Source: Holophagaceae bacterium
GTDB taxonomy: Bacteria > Acidobacteriota > Holophagae > Holophagales > Holophagaceae
DNA length: 64,000 nucleotides
NCBI GenBank assembly: GCA_023257195.1
Contig: JALRCU010000003.1
Span: 62,001 to 126,000 of the forward strand
Reading direction: 5' to 3'
In this document: piece by piece, positions 25,884 to 34,818 of the stretch
Layout: each line of letters begins with the position of its first letter
Numbering within the stretch: position 1 is the first letter of the stretch
Translations under genes and position numbers: made by a program
Notes under the pieces: model-generated
The model's database searches: none
What the model was told of the DNA's origin: nothing
The model's input: the letters and a program-made list of their open reading frames with translations, nothing else

Positions 25884-27271
25884 TTTTGCTTCAAATATCG
25901 GAGGGCCGCAGGGGTTCGACTTAAGTACCAGGTCAAAAGTTCTCCGTTAATAATATCCACCTTGCTTTTCGGGAATAATTTCATCATTTCTTGTCGGTCT
26001 TTCTCGTTAAAAGGATAGGGTTCGGTTGGCAGAAGTATTAGATCAGGCTTTAGCTTTTCCATCTCTTTTGAGGTCAGCTTAGGGTAGTCCATAGATTTAT
26101 TGGTATCTCCAAGCACTTGGCCCCCTAAGGCCTTTAGTAATCCACCGCAGTAAGACTGCGAACCTGCCACAATCCATGGAGATTTCCAAACGAAAATAAG
26201 AACTTTGAGAGATTTGACTCGCCGGCCGAGAATACACCTTCTAAGTTCTGCGACAGACTTTTTGGATTTAGTTTCTCGATGAAGACGCTGCCCTAGGAGT
26301 TGATAAGCCTTAATACAACTCTTCAGGTCTGTCACATTCAGGACAAGAGTTGGAATTCGTGCTCCTTCCAATTCCTGAGCTATCTTTTTAGTATTCTCCG
26401 TGCGCTCGAGAATGACTAAGGTAGGTTTGAGTCTCAGAATATCCTTGAATCTTGGATTTTTAGTTCCTCCCACCCTCGGTATTTTTTCCAGCACTCTAGA
26501 TGGATGAATACAGTAGTTGGTTCTTCCCACTAAGGAGGAGGCTAATCCCCATTGACACATCAGTTCAGTAACAGAAGGGACAAGACTTATGAGTCGCTCA
26601 GATGTTTTTACCCATCGTCCCGTATGAGGATCTTTCTTCTCTCGAAGCCCCGTTGGGCACAGCGGCCGAAGGGAGCATTCATGACAAAGAGGACTTTGCG
26701 CTTTGCATATAGTTCGACCGTGAGTAATGAATTGATGATGCAGCAGAGTCCATGTTTCTCTTCTAAATAAGCGGCATAAATCTTTTTCGATATGGTCAGG
26801 ATTTTTAGAAGTACTTAACCCAAGTCGACGCGCCAATCTCCCAACATGGGTATCGACGGCCATGGCGGGTATTCCAAAAGCATTGCTGAGGACGACATTC
26901 GCGGTCTTTTTTCCTACTCCTGGTAGTTGAATCAGATCTTCGGATCGAGAAGGAATGTTCCCTTGATGAAAATGCACTACCCGTTGGGCCATAGCGATTA
27001 GAAATTTGGATTTATTTCTATAAAATCCAGTAGCTTTAATCAATTTCTGAAGATCTTTTATGTTGGCGGAGGCTAGAGTATCTAGAGTTGGATATTTTTT
27101 GAATACTGATGGCGTAGTGATATTGACTCGTGCATCTGTACACTGCGCACTCAATATGGTTGCAACGGTCAACTCATAAGCATTACGATGATCCAGCATG
27201 CATATGGCTTTGGGGTATAGTTTGTTGAGGTATGTCTGAATTTTTTTCAAATCATTAGGGGTTCGAGTCAT
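25871..27271 (-). CDS. Endonuclease III fused to a BtuF-like (cobalamin-binding type) domain
   Basis: One uninterrupted 466-residue frame joins two families. Residues 1-207 are a full endonuclease III: helix-hairpin-helix LPGVGKKTANVVL (116-128), catalytic K122 and D140 (VDTHVGR), and a 4Fe-4S loop C189-x6-C196-x2-C199-x5-C205. It removes oxidised pyrimidines from DNA. After a linker of about 18 residues, 226-466 is a periplasmic-binding-protein fold of the BtuF/helical-backbone-receptor type, with RLISLVPSVTELMCQWGL, VGGTKNPRF and LKPDLILLPTEPYPF. There is no signal peptide, so the BtuF-like half would be cytoplasmic. Signal-less single-domain relatives exist in this superfamily, but the joining to Nth is unusual. 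No frameshift is visible. Confidence 0.9.
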   Translation of the reverse strand: MTRTPNDLKKIQTYLNKLYPKAICMLDHRNAYELTVATILSAQCTDARVNITTPSVFKKYPTLDTLASANIKDLQKLIKATGFYRNKSKFLIAMAQRVVHFHQGNIPSRSEDLIQLPGVGKKTANVVLSNAFGIPAMAVDTHVGRLARRLGLSTSKNPDHIEKDLCRLFRRETWTLLHHQFITHGRTICKAQSPLCHECSLRPLCPTGLREKKDPHTGRWVKTSERLISLVPSVTELMCQWGLASSLVGRTNYCIHPSRVLEKIPRVGGTKNPRFKDILRLKPTLVILERTENTKKIAQELEGARIPTLVLNVTDLKSCIKAYQLLGQRLHRETKSKKSVAELRRCILGRRVKSLKVLIFVWKSPWIVAGSQSYCGGLLKALGGQVLGDTNKSMDYPKLTSKEMEKLKPDLILLPTEPYPFNEKDRQEMMKLFPKSKVDIINGELLTWYLSRTPAALRYLKQNYFT

Positions 27272-27330
27272 AAGTCTAGATTAGATTAATGGCATATAAC
27301 CGATTAGAATAGTTGAAGAAGGGAAATTCA

Positions 27331-28185
27331 TTGTCTAACCTAACTTTTAAACTCGATTGCCAAGAAACTTCAGAACATTACCGTCGGGTCATTGAGAAAA
27401 ATATTAAGCAATTAGGCCAATCTCCCGGCCTAGCTGTCATTTTGGGGTGCAGCGAAGAGGGGTGCATTACATATCATCGTTTCTTGATGAAAGATTGTCA
27501 GGATCTAGGTATTCGAGTTCAAGATATTGAGGTAGAAAGCGGTTTAGAGCTCGTAAAGACCGTCTCTCGCCTGAACCAAGATCCCAAGTATCAAGGTATT
27601 TTTATTTTTTATCCCCTTAAGTATCCAGGTCTCAAAGACGACGAAATTATGGATCTCTTGGACCCCGAAAAAGATATCGAAGGGCTTCATTCAACAAACA
27701 TTGGGTATCTTAATAAATTTCGAAAACGTATGGATGGATCAGATCATCGATGTATGACTCCGTGTACTGCTCGCGCCGTTGTGAAAACTCTTAAGCGAGG
27801 ATTTGGAGAAGAGTGGTTAGCAGGTAAAACAGTTTTGGTAATTAATGATTCCTTACGTATTGGAAGACCTCTTACAGCCATGATGGCTAATTTGAAAGCT
27901 ACTCCTATTTTGTGTCACCATAATACCTCGGTCAGTCACCTAGAAAAATTCACTGCTATGGCGGATGTAATTGTTTCAGCTGTTCCAGTACTCGGCTATC
28001 AAATTGAGACTTCTCTTATTCAGGACCATACACTTTGTTTTGACTTGTCAGGGCATGGAAACTTCAATTTCCAAGAACTAGAAGCCCGTGGGATCGCGCA
28101 CACTGATAATAGCCACAACAGTATTGGTAAAGTAACACGCATGATGGCGCTTTTGAATCTGACTTATGCAGCAGGTCTTAAATAA
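27331..28185 (+). CDS. FolD-superfamily methylene-THF dehydrogenase, yeast MTD1-like
   Basis: The start chosen is TTG at 27331, six bases after AAGAAGGGA; an earlier in-frame TTG (27313) lies inside that ribosome site. The 284 residues align with FolD but keep few catalytic motifs. At the YVxxK position it reads YHRFL, so the cyclohydrolase Lys is Leu. KDVDG is KDIEG, and the C-terminal PGGVGP is replaced by SIGKVTRMM. The pattern (YPLKYPG, KDIEGL, PCTARAVVKTLKR, GRPLTAMMANL, GKVT) resembles yeast Mtd1p, an NAD-dependent 5,10-methylene-THF dehydrogenase without cyclohydrolase activity. It abuts convergent kdsA. A genuine bifunctional FolD may be encoded elsewhere. Confidence 0.75.
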   Translation: MSNLTFKLDCQETSEHYRRVIEKNIKQLGQSPGLAVILGCSEEGCITYHRFLMKDCQDLGIRVQDIEVESGLELVKTVSRLNQDPKYQGIFIFYPLKYPGLKDDEIMDLLDPEKDIEGLHSTNIGYLNKFRKRMDGSDHRCMTPCTARAVVKTLKRGFGEEWLAGKTVLVINDSLRIGRPLTAMMANLKATPILCHHNTSVSHLEKFTAMADVIVSAVPVLGYQIETSLIQDHTLCFDLSGHGNFNFQELEARGIAHTDNSHNSIGKVTRMMALLNLTYAAGLK

Positions 28186-28998
28186 TTACGAATTAGTTGC
28201 TCGTCCAGTTCTCCAAATTAATAATAGTTGATCTAAGAGTTCTGGAAACTTAGTGAGGTGCATCGCATTAGGACCATCGCTATGAGCATGATCAGGGTCG
28301 TTATGCACCTCGAAGAAAAAACCATCTACCGAGGTCGCCGCTGCTCGAGCCAGAGTCGGGATCATATCACGTGCTCCTCCGGTCCTAGATCCGAGCGCCC
28401 CAGGTTTCTGAACGCTATGTGTTGCGTCAAAAATCACAGGGCATCCGGTTTGTTTTAAATGAGGAAACGATTGAAAATCTACTACCAAATTTCCATAACC
28501 AAAAGTCGTGCCACGTTCCGTAACCCATACCGGAGAGGATCCGGCAGACCGCACCTTGTCTACCGCATGTTGGAGATCCCACGGAGCTAAAAACTGTCCC
28601 TTTTTGATATTGACGACTTTTCCTGTTTTACCTGCAGCCATTAAAAGATCAGTTTGTCTGCATAAAAAAGCAGGTATTTGCAAAATGTCCACGTATGAAG
28701 CCACTTCAGAACATTGGGTAGACTCATGAACATCTGTGAGAACTGGAATCTGTAGGGTCTCTCGTATCTCACTCAATATCTTGAGACCTTCTTTCATACC
28801 CGGACCACGAGCGCTAGCCATTGAAGTTCGATTTGCTTTATCAAAACTACTTTTAAAAATAAAAGGAATTTTTCGTGCTTCCGCAATCTTTTTTAACTCT
28901 GTCGCCATCATCAGTGCATGCGTTCGACTCTCGATGACACACGGACCCGAGATGAGAAAAAAGCTATTGGGAGTATAGGGTTGGTTAAAGTCCATCAT
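28186..28998 (-). CDS. kdsA: 3-deoxy-8-phosphooctulonate synthase (KDO8P synthase)
   Basis: It condenses arabinose 5-phosphate with PEP to KDO 8-phosphate for the inner core of LPS. The 270 residues contain SGPCVIES (17-24), SSFDKANRTS and DATHSVQKPG. Cys20 in the SGPC motif, with the His of DATHS and the EVHNDPDHA segment, marks the metal-dependent class (E. coli KdsA has Asn at the Cys position). The stop codon is directly adjacent to the stop of the convergent folate gene, with no bases between. It is followed, on the other side, by a kynureninase-like gene. Confidence 0.93.
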   Translation of the reverse strand: MMDFNQPYTPNSFFLISGPCVIESRTHALMMATELKKIAEARKIPFIFKSSFDKANRTSMASARGPGMKEGLKILSEIRETLQIPVLTDVHESTQCSEVASYVDILQIPAFLCRQTDLLMAAGKTGKVVNIKKGQFLAPWDLQHAVDKVRSAGSSPVWVTERGTTFGYGNLVVDFQSFPHLKQTGCPVIFDATHSVQKPGALGSRTGGARDMIPTLARAAATSVDGFFFEVHNDPDHAHSDGPNAMHLTKFPELLDQLLLIWRTGRATNS

Positions 28999-29009
28999 GA
29001 TGCGTTTAA

Positions 29010-30149
29010 TTATCTCTTGATTATGGAGTCAAGAGCGTTAAAACAGGCTAGAACCTCACGCTCCTCGGTGTAAAAATGTCCTGAAATCCTGAGTCCACAA
29101 TAGGGTCTTGAATCCAACAGAATCTTTTCCTTGCCAAGGAGCAGCTCTATCTTATGGGCATTATCGATCCCTACGCATACTTGACCCCCTCGGGCCTCAT
29201 CTTTTAGTGGTGAGTTGATTTTTAGACCTCGCTCCTGTGCTAAACGAATAATCTGATGGCTGATATGTAGTACATGTTGTCGAATAGGTGTAACACCCAC
29301 CTCGAGAATCGTTTCCCACCCCACCTTCGCTGCGTAAAGAGAAGGGATACCAAAAGTTCCCGTCATAAATGCTCGAGCGTCATCAGCAGGCTGAACATCA
29401 GGAGCAAATCCAAAAACTTCTCGTTGTGCCATCCATCCATACAACTGAGGCTTAAGAGTTCCAAGCAAATCAGGTCGAATATATAGATAACTAGCTCCCG
29501 GCCCCCCGCATAGCCACTTATGTGACCCACCTACTGCAAAATCAACTCCCCAATCCGTCACGGATAATGGGTACATCCCTGCCGTTTGGTAGGTGTCTAC
29601 CAAAACACGAGCTCCGTGTTGATGAGCTACTTGAACAATAGGTGGAATATCGATGATGGCAGATGAACGATAAATGCCATGATCAATCATAATTAAGGCA
29701 GTTCGGGCATTAATTAGAGACGTAAAATCTGAAGAATCATGACTAATGCCGTCTCGACTAGGCACGCGAATGATATGAATGCCTGTTCCCTTAAGTACTT
29801 CAAGGCAATATTTAAGAGTTGGAAAAGTGAGCTCAGAGATCAAAACCTCATTTCGAGAGCTCGACCAGTCAAATGTTCCCAACACCGAATGCACAAGGGT
29901 ACTAACATTTTGATGAAAGGCGATAGCTCTGCCAGGAGCCCCAATAATTTTCCCCAATGTAGCCCGGCAGTCATCCACAAAGGGTACCCATCGATCCCAA
30001 GCGGTAATCCCCAAGTCATTCCAAGAGTTCCAATATTCCAATATCCTTTCCCGACTATCCAAAGGAGCGGCCCCCATGGAGTGAGATACCAGATAAGTTG
30101 AGTGGCTAAGTATAGGGAACTTATTTCTCAGTGTTGGCTGCGTCATCAC
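29010..30149 (-). CDS. Class V aminotransferase-fold PLP enzyme, kynureninase-like
   Basis: A 379-residue PLP enzyme of fold type I. The PLP lysine is K211 in GGSHKWLCGGPG, with DTYQTAG (185-191) upstream supplying the pyridine-nitrogen Asp. The N-terminal YLVSHSMGAAP and the WLCGGPGASYLYI stretch are closest to kynureninases and their relatives. Class V enzymes also include cysteine desulfurase and isopenicillin N epimerase types, so the substrate is uncertain. No tryptophan-catabolism gene is adjacent. It lies 11 bp from kdsA on the same strand, likely co-transcribed but functionally unrelated as far as can be seen. Confidence 0.7.
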   Translation of the reverse strand: MMTQPTLRNKFPILSHSTYLVSHSMGAAPLDSRERILEYWNSWNDLGITAWDRWVPFVDDCRATLGKIIGAPGRAIAFHQNVSTLVHSVLGTFDWSSSRNEVLISELTFPTLKYCLEVLKGTGIHIIRVPSRDGISHDSSDFTSLINARTALIMIDHGIYRSSAIIDIPPIVQVAHQHGARVLVDTYQTAGMYPLSVTDWGVDFAVGGSHKWLCGGPGASYLYIRPDLLGTLKPQLYGWMAQREVFGFAPDVQPADDARAFMTGTFGIPSLYAAKVGWETILEVGVTPIRQHVLHISHQIIRLAQERGLKINSPLKDEARGGQVCVGIDNAHKIELLLGKEKILLDSRPYCGLRISGHFYTEEREVLACFNALDSIIKR

Positions 30150-30182
30150 TTCTCATGAAAAACTTAAAGGATATCTATGATT

Positions 30183-30680
30183 CTATCTCTTTTCAGATTG
30201 AAGACTTGCACTAAAACCTTTTTTCTTCAGTTGTTGAATAATTTCATTTCCTTCGGCCTCACTGTAAGACGGAACCAGGCGTACCCAAAAGTTATTACCT
30301 CTATATTTAGTTGTGATCGCTGTCAAATTAGCGTCTTGATTTATTTTCTTAATTAGAAGATTAGAATCTTTATTATTTTGGCCACCTAAGGGTCCGATAA
30401 CAACCATATAAAGAGGTTCTGACGAGCTAGGCTTTGAAGTAGCCGAAGCTACATCGGAAGCCAATGGGCCAGAAATATCTTGGTACACCTCGTTGAGCTG
30501 ATTACCTAAGGGATTATCGTGATTGCTAATCTGGTTTGTAGAATTCATATCCACCGATACACCAGATTTTTTTCCAAACTGAACGCCTAGAATGAATGAG
30601 ATAAAAACCAAGAATACAGCTAAAAAAGATATGATCAGGCTAGTTCTGGATCGTGAGGGTTCAAAAGTAGGGAAAGCCAT
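30183..30680 (-). CDS. Single-pass membrane protein with SPOR-like C-terminus
   Basis: The 165 residues start with a short cytoplasmic segment and one transmembrane helix (about 15-35, LIISFLAVFLVFISFILGV). A Ser/Asn-rich linker follows, then a C-terminal region (about 88-163) with the SPOR layout: YMVVIGPLGG, two helices, RGNNFWVRLVPS, and KKKGFSASL. SPOR domains bind denuded peptidoglycan at division septa. The match is by pattern only. It follows the TonB receptor gene by 18 bp and is the last gene of that pair. No Shine-Dalgarno of good quality is seen. Confidence 0.55.
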   Translation of the reverse strand: MAFPTFEPSRSRTSLIISFLAVFLVFISFILGVQFGKKSGVSVDMNSTNQISNHDNPLGNQLNEVYQDISGPLASDVASATSKPSSSEPLYMVVIGPLGGQNNKDSNLLIKKINQDANLTAITTKYRGNNFWVRLVPSYSEAEGNEIIQQLKKKGFSASLQSEKR

Positions 30681-30698
30681 GAGTATTCTCTATGATAA

Positions 30699-33212
30699 TT
30701 AGAAACGATAAACGAAATCGAGAGTTATGTTGCGTCCTTCTCCAGGGACTGCAGCATTGATGATGGCATAGGACCAATATGTTTGATCAAATAAATTCTT
30801 GAGATTCAATCGCATCTCCCAGGATGGACCCCGATAAAAAATACCTGCATCCCATACCTGATACCCTGGAATAATTCCGAGACTATCGGGTGGACCGTCT
30901 CTAAAAATTGTTGTGATGCTATCTCTGCGGCGAAGACCCAACCCCATTCCCCACCTTCGCCATGCTCCCTCCTGAATCTCATAACTAGTCCAAAGTCGCC
31001 CTGTTCTTTTAGGAGTCCCTGGAAGTTGCTTTCCCTTAAGCCATAAATCTTCAACTGATGGCTCGCTATAAATAGGATTCATCCAAGACCAAGCTCCCAG
31101 AACAAACCATCCAGCGAAAGGTTGTGCCCTAAAGTCCAAATCTAGCCCATCGACACGCTGTTCTGGTGTCTGCGTAACGACTAAATCTCCCGCAACAAGG
31201 GTTACGTTATTCACATTGAATCGAATAGTTCTGAAGAGCGAAAGTGTTAGGTGTAACTTATTGCTAAACCATTGTGATCGATTCCCCAATTCGAGTTGCC
31301 GATTACTCTCTGGAAGCGTAGCTGTTCTTGGATCTTTAGTTGTAAAGTTAGCCAATCTCCCCCATGATGTTCCTAGAAAAAAACTTAAATTTGGTACGGG
31401 ATCAAAAACCATACCAATTTGACCATTGTTGAAATGAGTATCTGTGACTAACGGCTTTTCTTTTGCTAAAGCAGTATTAAAATCATTAAGGCCAAGTCGC
31501 GGAATATAAAATTGTGCTCTTGTATTCAGCACTTCTGTAAAAGAAGTATTACCCAAATTGTTATATGAACCATCGTCAATCATCTGATACCGATCTTGTC
31601 GTAAGTTAGTTCGTATTCTTAAAAAATCATTGAGAATCCATTGATCGATGATGTAAAAACCAGCTTGGCTGACATCAATCGATCGATCAAATATCCACGC
31701 CCATGCGTCGGTGAGATCGGCCCCAGTCTCCGGGAGTATTGGATTATATGCATCTAAAATAGGTGCAAACTTTGCATGTCGTCGATTCGTCGATATATCA
31801 GATTTGAATATATCAATTCCCCCTTGCACCTTGTGATCGTATCCACCCAAGTTTCCCTGCCAAGCAAGAAACGTCTGTAAACTCTGATCAGTGAATCGAT
31901 CATGCTGTCTTCGTAAATACCGATTGAAAAGGGTGGGTAGACCCGTGGCGCTCTTGAAATCAGGAACACTCCAATTTCGATATAGATCTAAGGAGCGATC
32001 TCCATAGGCTAAATTAGTTTCCCATCGAATATTCGGACTCAGACGATCAACATAATTAAGTGAAATTCTTAAAAGATCAGTAATGCTCGATGCCACGGGA
32101 GAAACGAAGCTAGTTTCTTTGGGTACACCTAATATAGTTGGACTATGAAAAGGATAATTACCCAAACTATCTCGATAAGAACTCACACGAAAAGGAATTC
32201 CAGTTGCATCTGGAACCAATGTTAGATACCGATTCTCGACCGATAATAAAATTGACTTAAAAGCAGTTGGCTGCCAAAGAAGAGAAACGGTCCATTCATT
32301 AGTCGAAGACGATAATTTTCTAAATCCATCGGATTTGCCCGTGTGACCGATAATACGATAGGACCAACGTTCGTTTATAGGACCTGTAATATCTAAAATT
32401 CCTCTACGTGATCCAAAGCTACCTAGAGAAAAATCAGCCACCATTGAGAACTCTCTTTTTGGCTTTTTCATTGTGAGATTGACAGTGCCTCCACCGCCAG
32501 CACTCCCAAAAAGTGCACTCCCAGGCCCCTTAAATATTTCAATCTGTTCAACGTCAGCCAAGGATCTTGTATATCCCATAAACGTAGGTCCATCATTCAA
32601 CCCTTCTCTTGTATAAGTAGCGTTCAGGCCTCGAATCAATTGGTGATCAAAATACCCACCATTCGATGCGGAGCTAGGAACGATACCGCTAACATTAACG
32701 AGCGCCTGATCTAAGCGCCTCGAACCTGTTTCTTCCATAATGAATGAAGGTATGACCACGACAGTTTGCGGAAGCTCTTTCATTGAACCGCTTATTTTCG
32801 CCAAACCAATATTAGTTGCAAAGTATAGAGAATCTGACACTTCAATTTTGGCTGATGGAATAGATCTAAGGTCCAAGTCTAAATTAGTCTTGGGTTGGTC
32901 TAAGCGAAGCGATCTTTTCAGGATAGTTTCGCCGTTTCTTATGACATGTAGTTCGTAGTTTCCTTGGTATAGCTTTTGAAAACGATAGACCCAATTTTGA
33001 TCCAAAGAAGTCGATTGAATAGGCTTCGTCCCATCATCCAATGTAATGGTCAAAAAGGAGGGCTTTTCGATTTCTTGATAAAGCACGCGTCCCGTGAGTA
33101 CGAAATCTTGGCTCTGTAGGTAAGCAATAGATAAAATTAAGCCCGCACTTATCTTTTTTCGGTAAAACAAACCCCCCCCAATACGTCGTCTACTTTCCGA
33201 TAATTCAAACAA
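30699..33212 (-). CDS. TonB-dependent siderophore/metal-type receptor
   Basis: An 837-residue outer-membrane receptor. The first about 110 residues contain a small carboxypeptidase-regulatory-like beta domain (VLTGRVLYQEIEKPSFLTI). A plug domain follows (about 140-260) with LIRGLNATYTREGLNDG and GPGSALFGSAGGGGTVNL, then a 22-strand-type barrel ending VYRF. The plug resembles FhuA/FhuE-like siderophore receptors; the ligand is not identifiable. The start is uncertain: TTG at 33212 has no ribosome site, and a TTG at 33170 would give a better signal peptide (FYRKKISAGLILSIAYLQSQ). No transport ATPase or TonB gene is beside it. Confidence 0.82.
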   Translation of the reverse strand: MFELSESRRRIGGGLFYRKKISAGLILSIAYLQSQDFVLTGRVLYQEIEKPSFLTITLDDGTKPIQSTSLDQNWVYRFQKLYQGNYELHVIRNGETILKRSLRLDQPKTNLDLDLRSIPSAKIEVSDSLYFATNIGLAKISGSMKELPQTVVVIPSFIMEETGSRRLDQALVNVSGIVPSSASNGGYFDHQLIRGLNATYTREGLNDGPTFMGYTRSLADVEQIEIFKGPGSALFGSAGGGGTVNLTMKKPKREFSMVADFSLGSFGSRRGILDITGPINERWSYRIIGHTGKSDGFRKLSSSTNEWTVSLLWQPTAFKSILLSVENRYLTLVPDATGIPFRVSSYRDSLGNYPFHSPTILGVPKETSFVSPVASSITDLLRISLNYVDRLSPNIRWETNLAYGDRSLDLYRNWSVPDFKSATGLPTLFNRYLRRQHDRFTDQSLQTFLAWQGNLGGYDHKVQGGIDIFKSDISTNRRHAKFAPILDAYNPILPETGADLTDAWAWIFDRSIDVSQAGFYIIDQWILNDFLRIRTNLRQDRYQMIDDGSYNNLGNTSFTEVLNTRAQFYIPRLGLNDFNTALAKEKPLVTDTHFNNGQIGMVFDPVPNLSFFLGTSWGRLANFTTKDPRTATLPESNRQLELGNRSQWFSNKLHLTLSLFRTIRFNVNNVTLVAGDLVVTQTPEQRVDGLDLDFRAQPFAGWFVLGAWSWMNPIYSEPSVEDLWLKGKQLPGTPKRTGRLWTSYEIQEGAWRRWGMGLGLRRRDSITTIFRDGPPDSLGIIPGYQVWDAGIFYRGPSWEMRLNLKNLFDQTYWSYAIINAAVPGEGRNITLDFVYRF

Positions 33213-33318
33213 CTCGATGACAACAGGAGGTTAAGAAGTCCCGACATCAAGTCTTTACAAAATTGCTCACCTAAAGGCGATAGAATTAAGTTTAATAGTA
33301 ACCGGAACCTAAACGTTT

Positions 33319-33696
33319 ATGAATGCTGCTACTCCCTTTTTACCACTTCTACTTTTAGCCCTTGCGGCTATCGTGATTGCAACCGCTGTCCTAGTTTTAT
33401 CAGGAGTTATTCTTCCTAAATTAAAACCCAATAATCCTCAAAGTTCTAAACTTGAACCTTATGAATGCGGAGTCCCACCTCAGCAACAAGGTGCTCGCCA
33501 TCGCTATAGCGTCCAGTTTTATCTTGTGGCTATGCTTTTTATTTTGTTTGATGTAGAAACTGCTTTTTTATTTCCTTGGGCTACTAATTTTAAGAATGCC
33601 CCAGAAACTTTTGGAGTCATGATCCTCTTTCTTTCCACTCTTCTCCTCGGCTATGTGTATGCCTTAGGAAAAGGTGCTCTAGATTGGGAAAAATAA
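33319..33696 (+). CDS. nuoA: NADH-quinone oxidoreductase subunit A
   Basis: A small membrane-arm subunit of respiratory complex I. The 125 residues form three transmembrane helices, with the conserved loop [21 protein letters not shown] between helices 1 and 2 and [12 protein letters not shown] in helix 2, both diagnostic of NuoA. First gene of a nuoABCDEF cluster; nuoB starts one base after its stop. Confidence 0.96.
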   Translation: MNAATPFLPLLLLALAAIVIATAVLVLSGVILPKLKPNNPQSSKLEPYECGVPPQQQGARHRYSVQFYLVAMLFILFDVETAFLFPWATNFKNAPETFGVMILFLSTLLLGYVYALGKGALDWEK

Positions 33697-33697
33697 G

Positions 33698-34306
33698 ATG
33701 AGTGAATTAAGCCTCAACGATGCAGTGGTAACAACCCGCCTAGACTCTGTTGTGAATTGGGCACGAAAAAACAGTCTCTGGCCCATGCCTTTTGGCACCG
33801 CCTGTTGTGCCATTGAGTTTATGAGCGTCATGGCTAGCAAATACGACATGAGTCGCTTTGGCGCTGAGGCAATGCGTTTCAGTCCTCGCCAAAGCGATAT
33901 GATGTTGGTGTTGGGTACCGTGACTAATAAAATGGCCCCTATCCTTCGGACGATTTATGCTCAAATGGCCGAACCCAAGTGGGTTATTAGTGTCGGAGTC
34001 TGTGCTAGTTCGGGAGGAATGTATCGTACCTATGCCACCCTTCAAGGAATCGATCGAGTCATTCCTGTTGACGTCTACGTTCCCGGATGTCCTCCACGCC
34101 CAGAGAGTATGATTTATGGCGTGATCAAACTTCAAGAAAAGATTGAAAAAGAATCTTTAAGTATGCGAAAAGATCACGTTCGGCGTTTTTATGAAAGTTT
34201 GGATCGACAAGAAAAAATACAGATGAACGAAGGGTTAACTGGCCAACAAACTATTCAAAATATGTTGCGCCAAGCAGCGCACGATAAAGTTGCCACTATT
34301 TTTTAA
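33698..34306 (+). CDS. nuoB: NADH-quinone oxidoreductase subunit B
   Basis: This subunit carries cluster N2, the last iron-sulfur cluster of complex I, which reduces quinone. The four ligands are visible: adjacent C36-C37 ([11 protein letters not shown]), C102 ([11 protein letters not shown]) and C131 (PGCPPRPE). The 202 residues run somewhat beyond the conserved core, with a charged C-terminal tail (about 155-202). It sits one base after nuoA and 11 bp before nuoC, so the operon is tightly packed. Confidence 0.97.
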   Translation: MSELSLNDAVVTTRLDSVVNWARKNSLWPMPFGTACCAIEFMSVMASKYDMSRFGAEAMRFSPRQSDMMLVLGTVTNKMAPILRTIYAQMAEPKWVISVGVCASSGGMYRTYATLQGIDRVIPVDVYVPGCPPRPESMIYGVIKLQEKIEKESLSMRKDHVRRFYESLDRQEKIQMNEGLTGQQTIQNMLRQAAHDKVATIF

Positions 34307-34317
34307 GAGACGTACGC

Positions 34318-34806
34318 GTGTCCATCTTAGATTCCCTCCTAGAAAAATGTCCCTCATCAATCCAAGACTCATATCGATTTCGAGGGGATCAGACCGTTAT
34401 CGTTGCCCCAACCTCTTTCGTGACTCTGGTTGATCTATTGATCTCCGAAGGATTTAATTTCTTGGTGGATATTACTGCGGTCGATTGGCTTGGTAAGACC
34501 GAGCACCCCGCTCGGTTTGAGGTTGTTTATCATTGGCTCAACCTAGATTCACAAGAACGGCTCCGTGTAAAGGTTCGCCTTCAAGAAAATGAATCCTTAC
34601 CCAGTCTAGCCATTAAATTTAAGACTGCGGATTGGTACGAACGGGAAGTCTACGATATGTTTGGAATTTCTTTTTCGGGACATCCTAATTTGACTCGACT
34701 CCTGACTTGGAGTGATTTCCCAGGACATCCTTTACGAAAAGATTTCCCGCTTGATGGGGGTGATCCCTTCTGTATGTCTGATAGTACCTCTCCCTTCACG
34801 CACTAG
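34318..34806 (+). CDS. nuoC: NADH-quinone oxidoreductase subunit C
   Basis: A hydrophilic connecting subunit of complex I (30-kDa family). The 162 residues carry the signature WYEREVYDMFGISFSGHPNL and LRKDFPL. It starts with GTG. It is a separate gene, not fused to nuoD as in E. coli. nuoD begins 12 bp downstream. Confidence 0.95.
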   Translation: MSILDSLLEKCPSSIQDSYRFRGDQTVIVAPTSFVTLVDLLISEGFNFLVDITAVDWLGKTEHPARFEVVYHWLNLDSQERLRVKVRLQENESLPSLAIKFKTADWYEREVYDMFGISFSGHPNLTRLLTWSDFPGHPLRKDFPLDGGDPFCMSDSTSPFTH

Positions 34807-34818
34807 GATAGAAATCCC

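Noticed and set aside
33213-33318. Promoter for nuoA (TTTACA at 33254 and TAGAAT at 33281)
   Set aside because: The spacer is 21 bp, too long for a convincing sigma-70 promoter.
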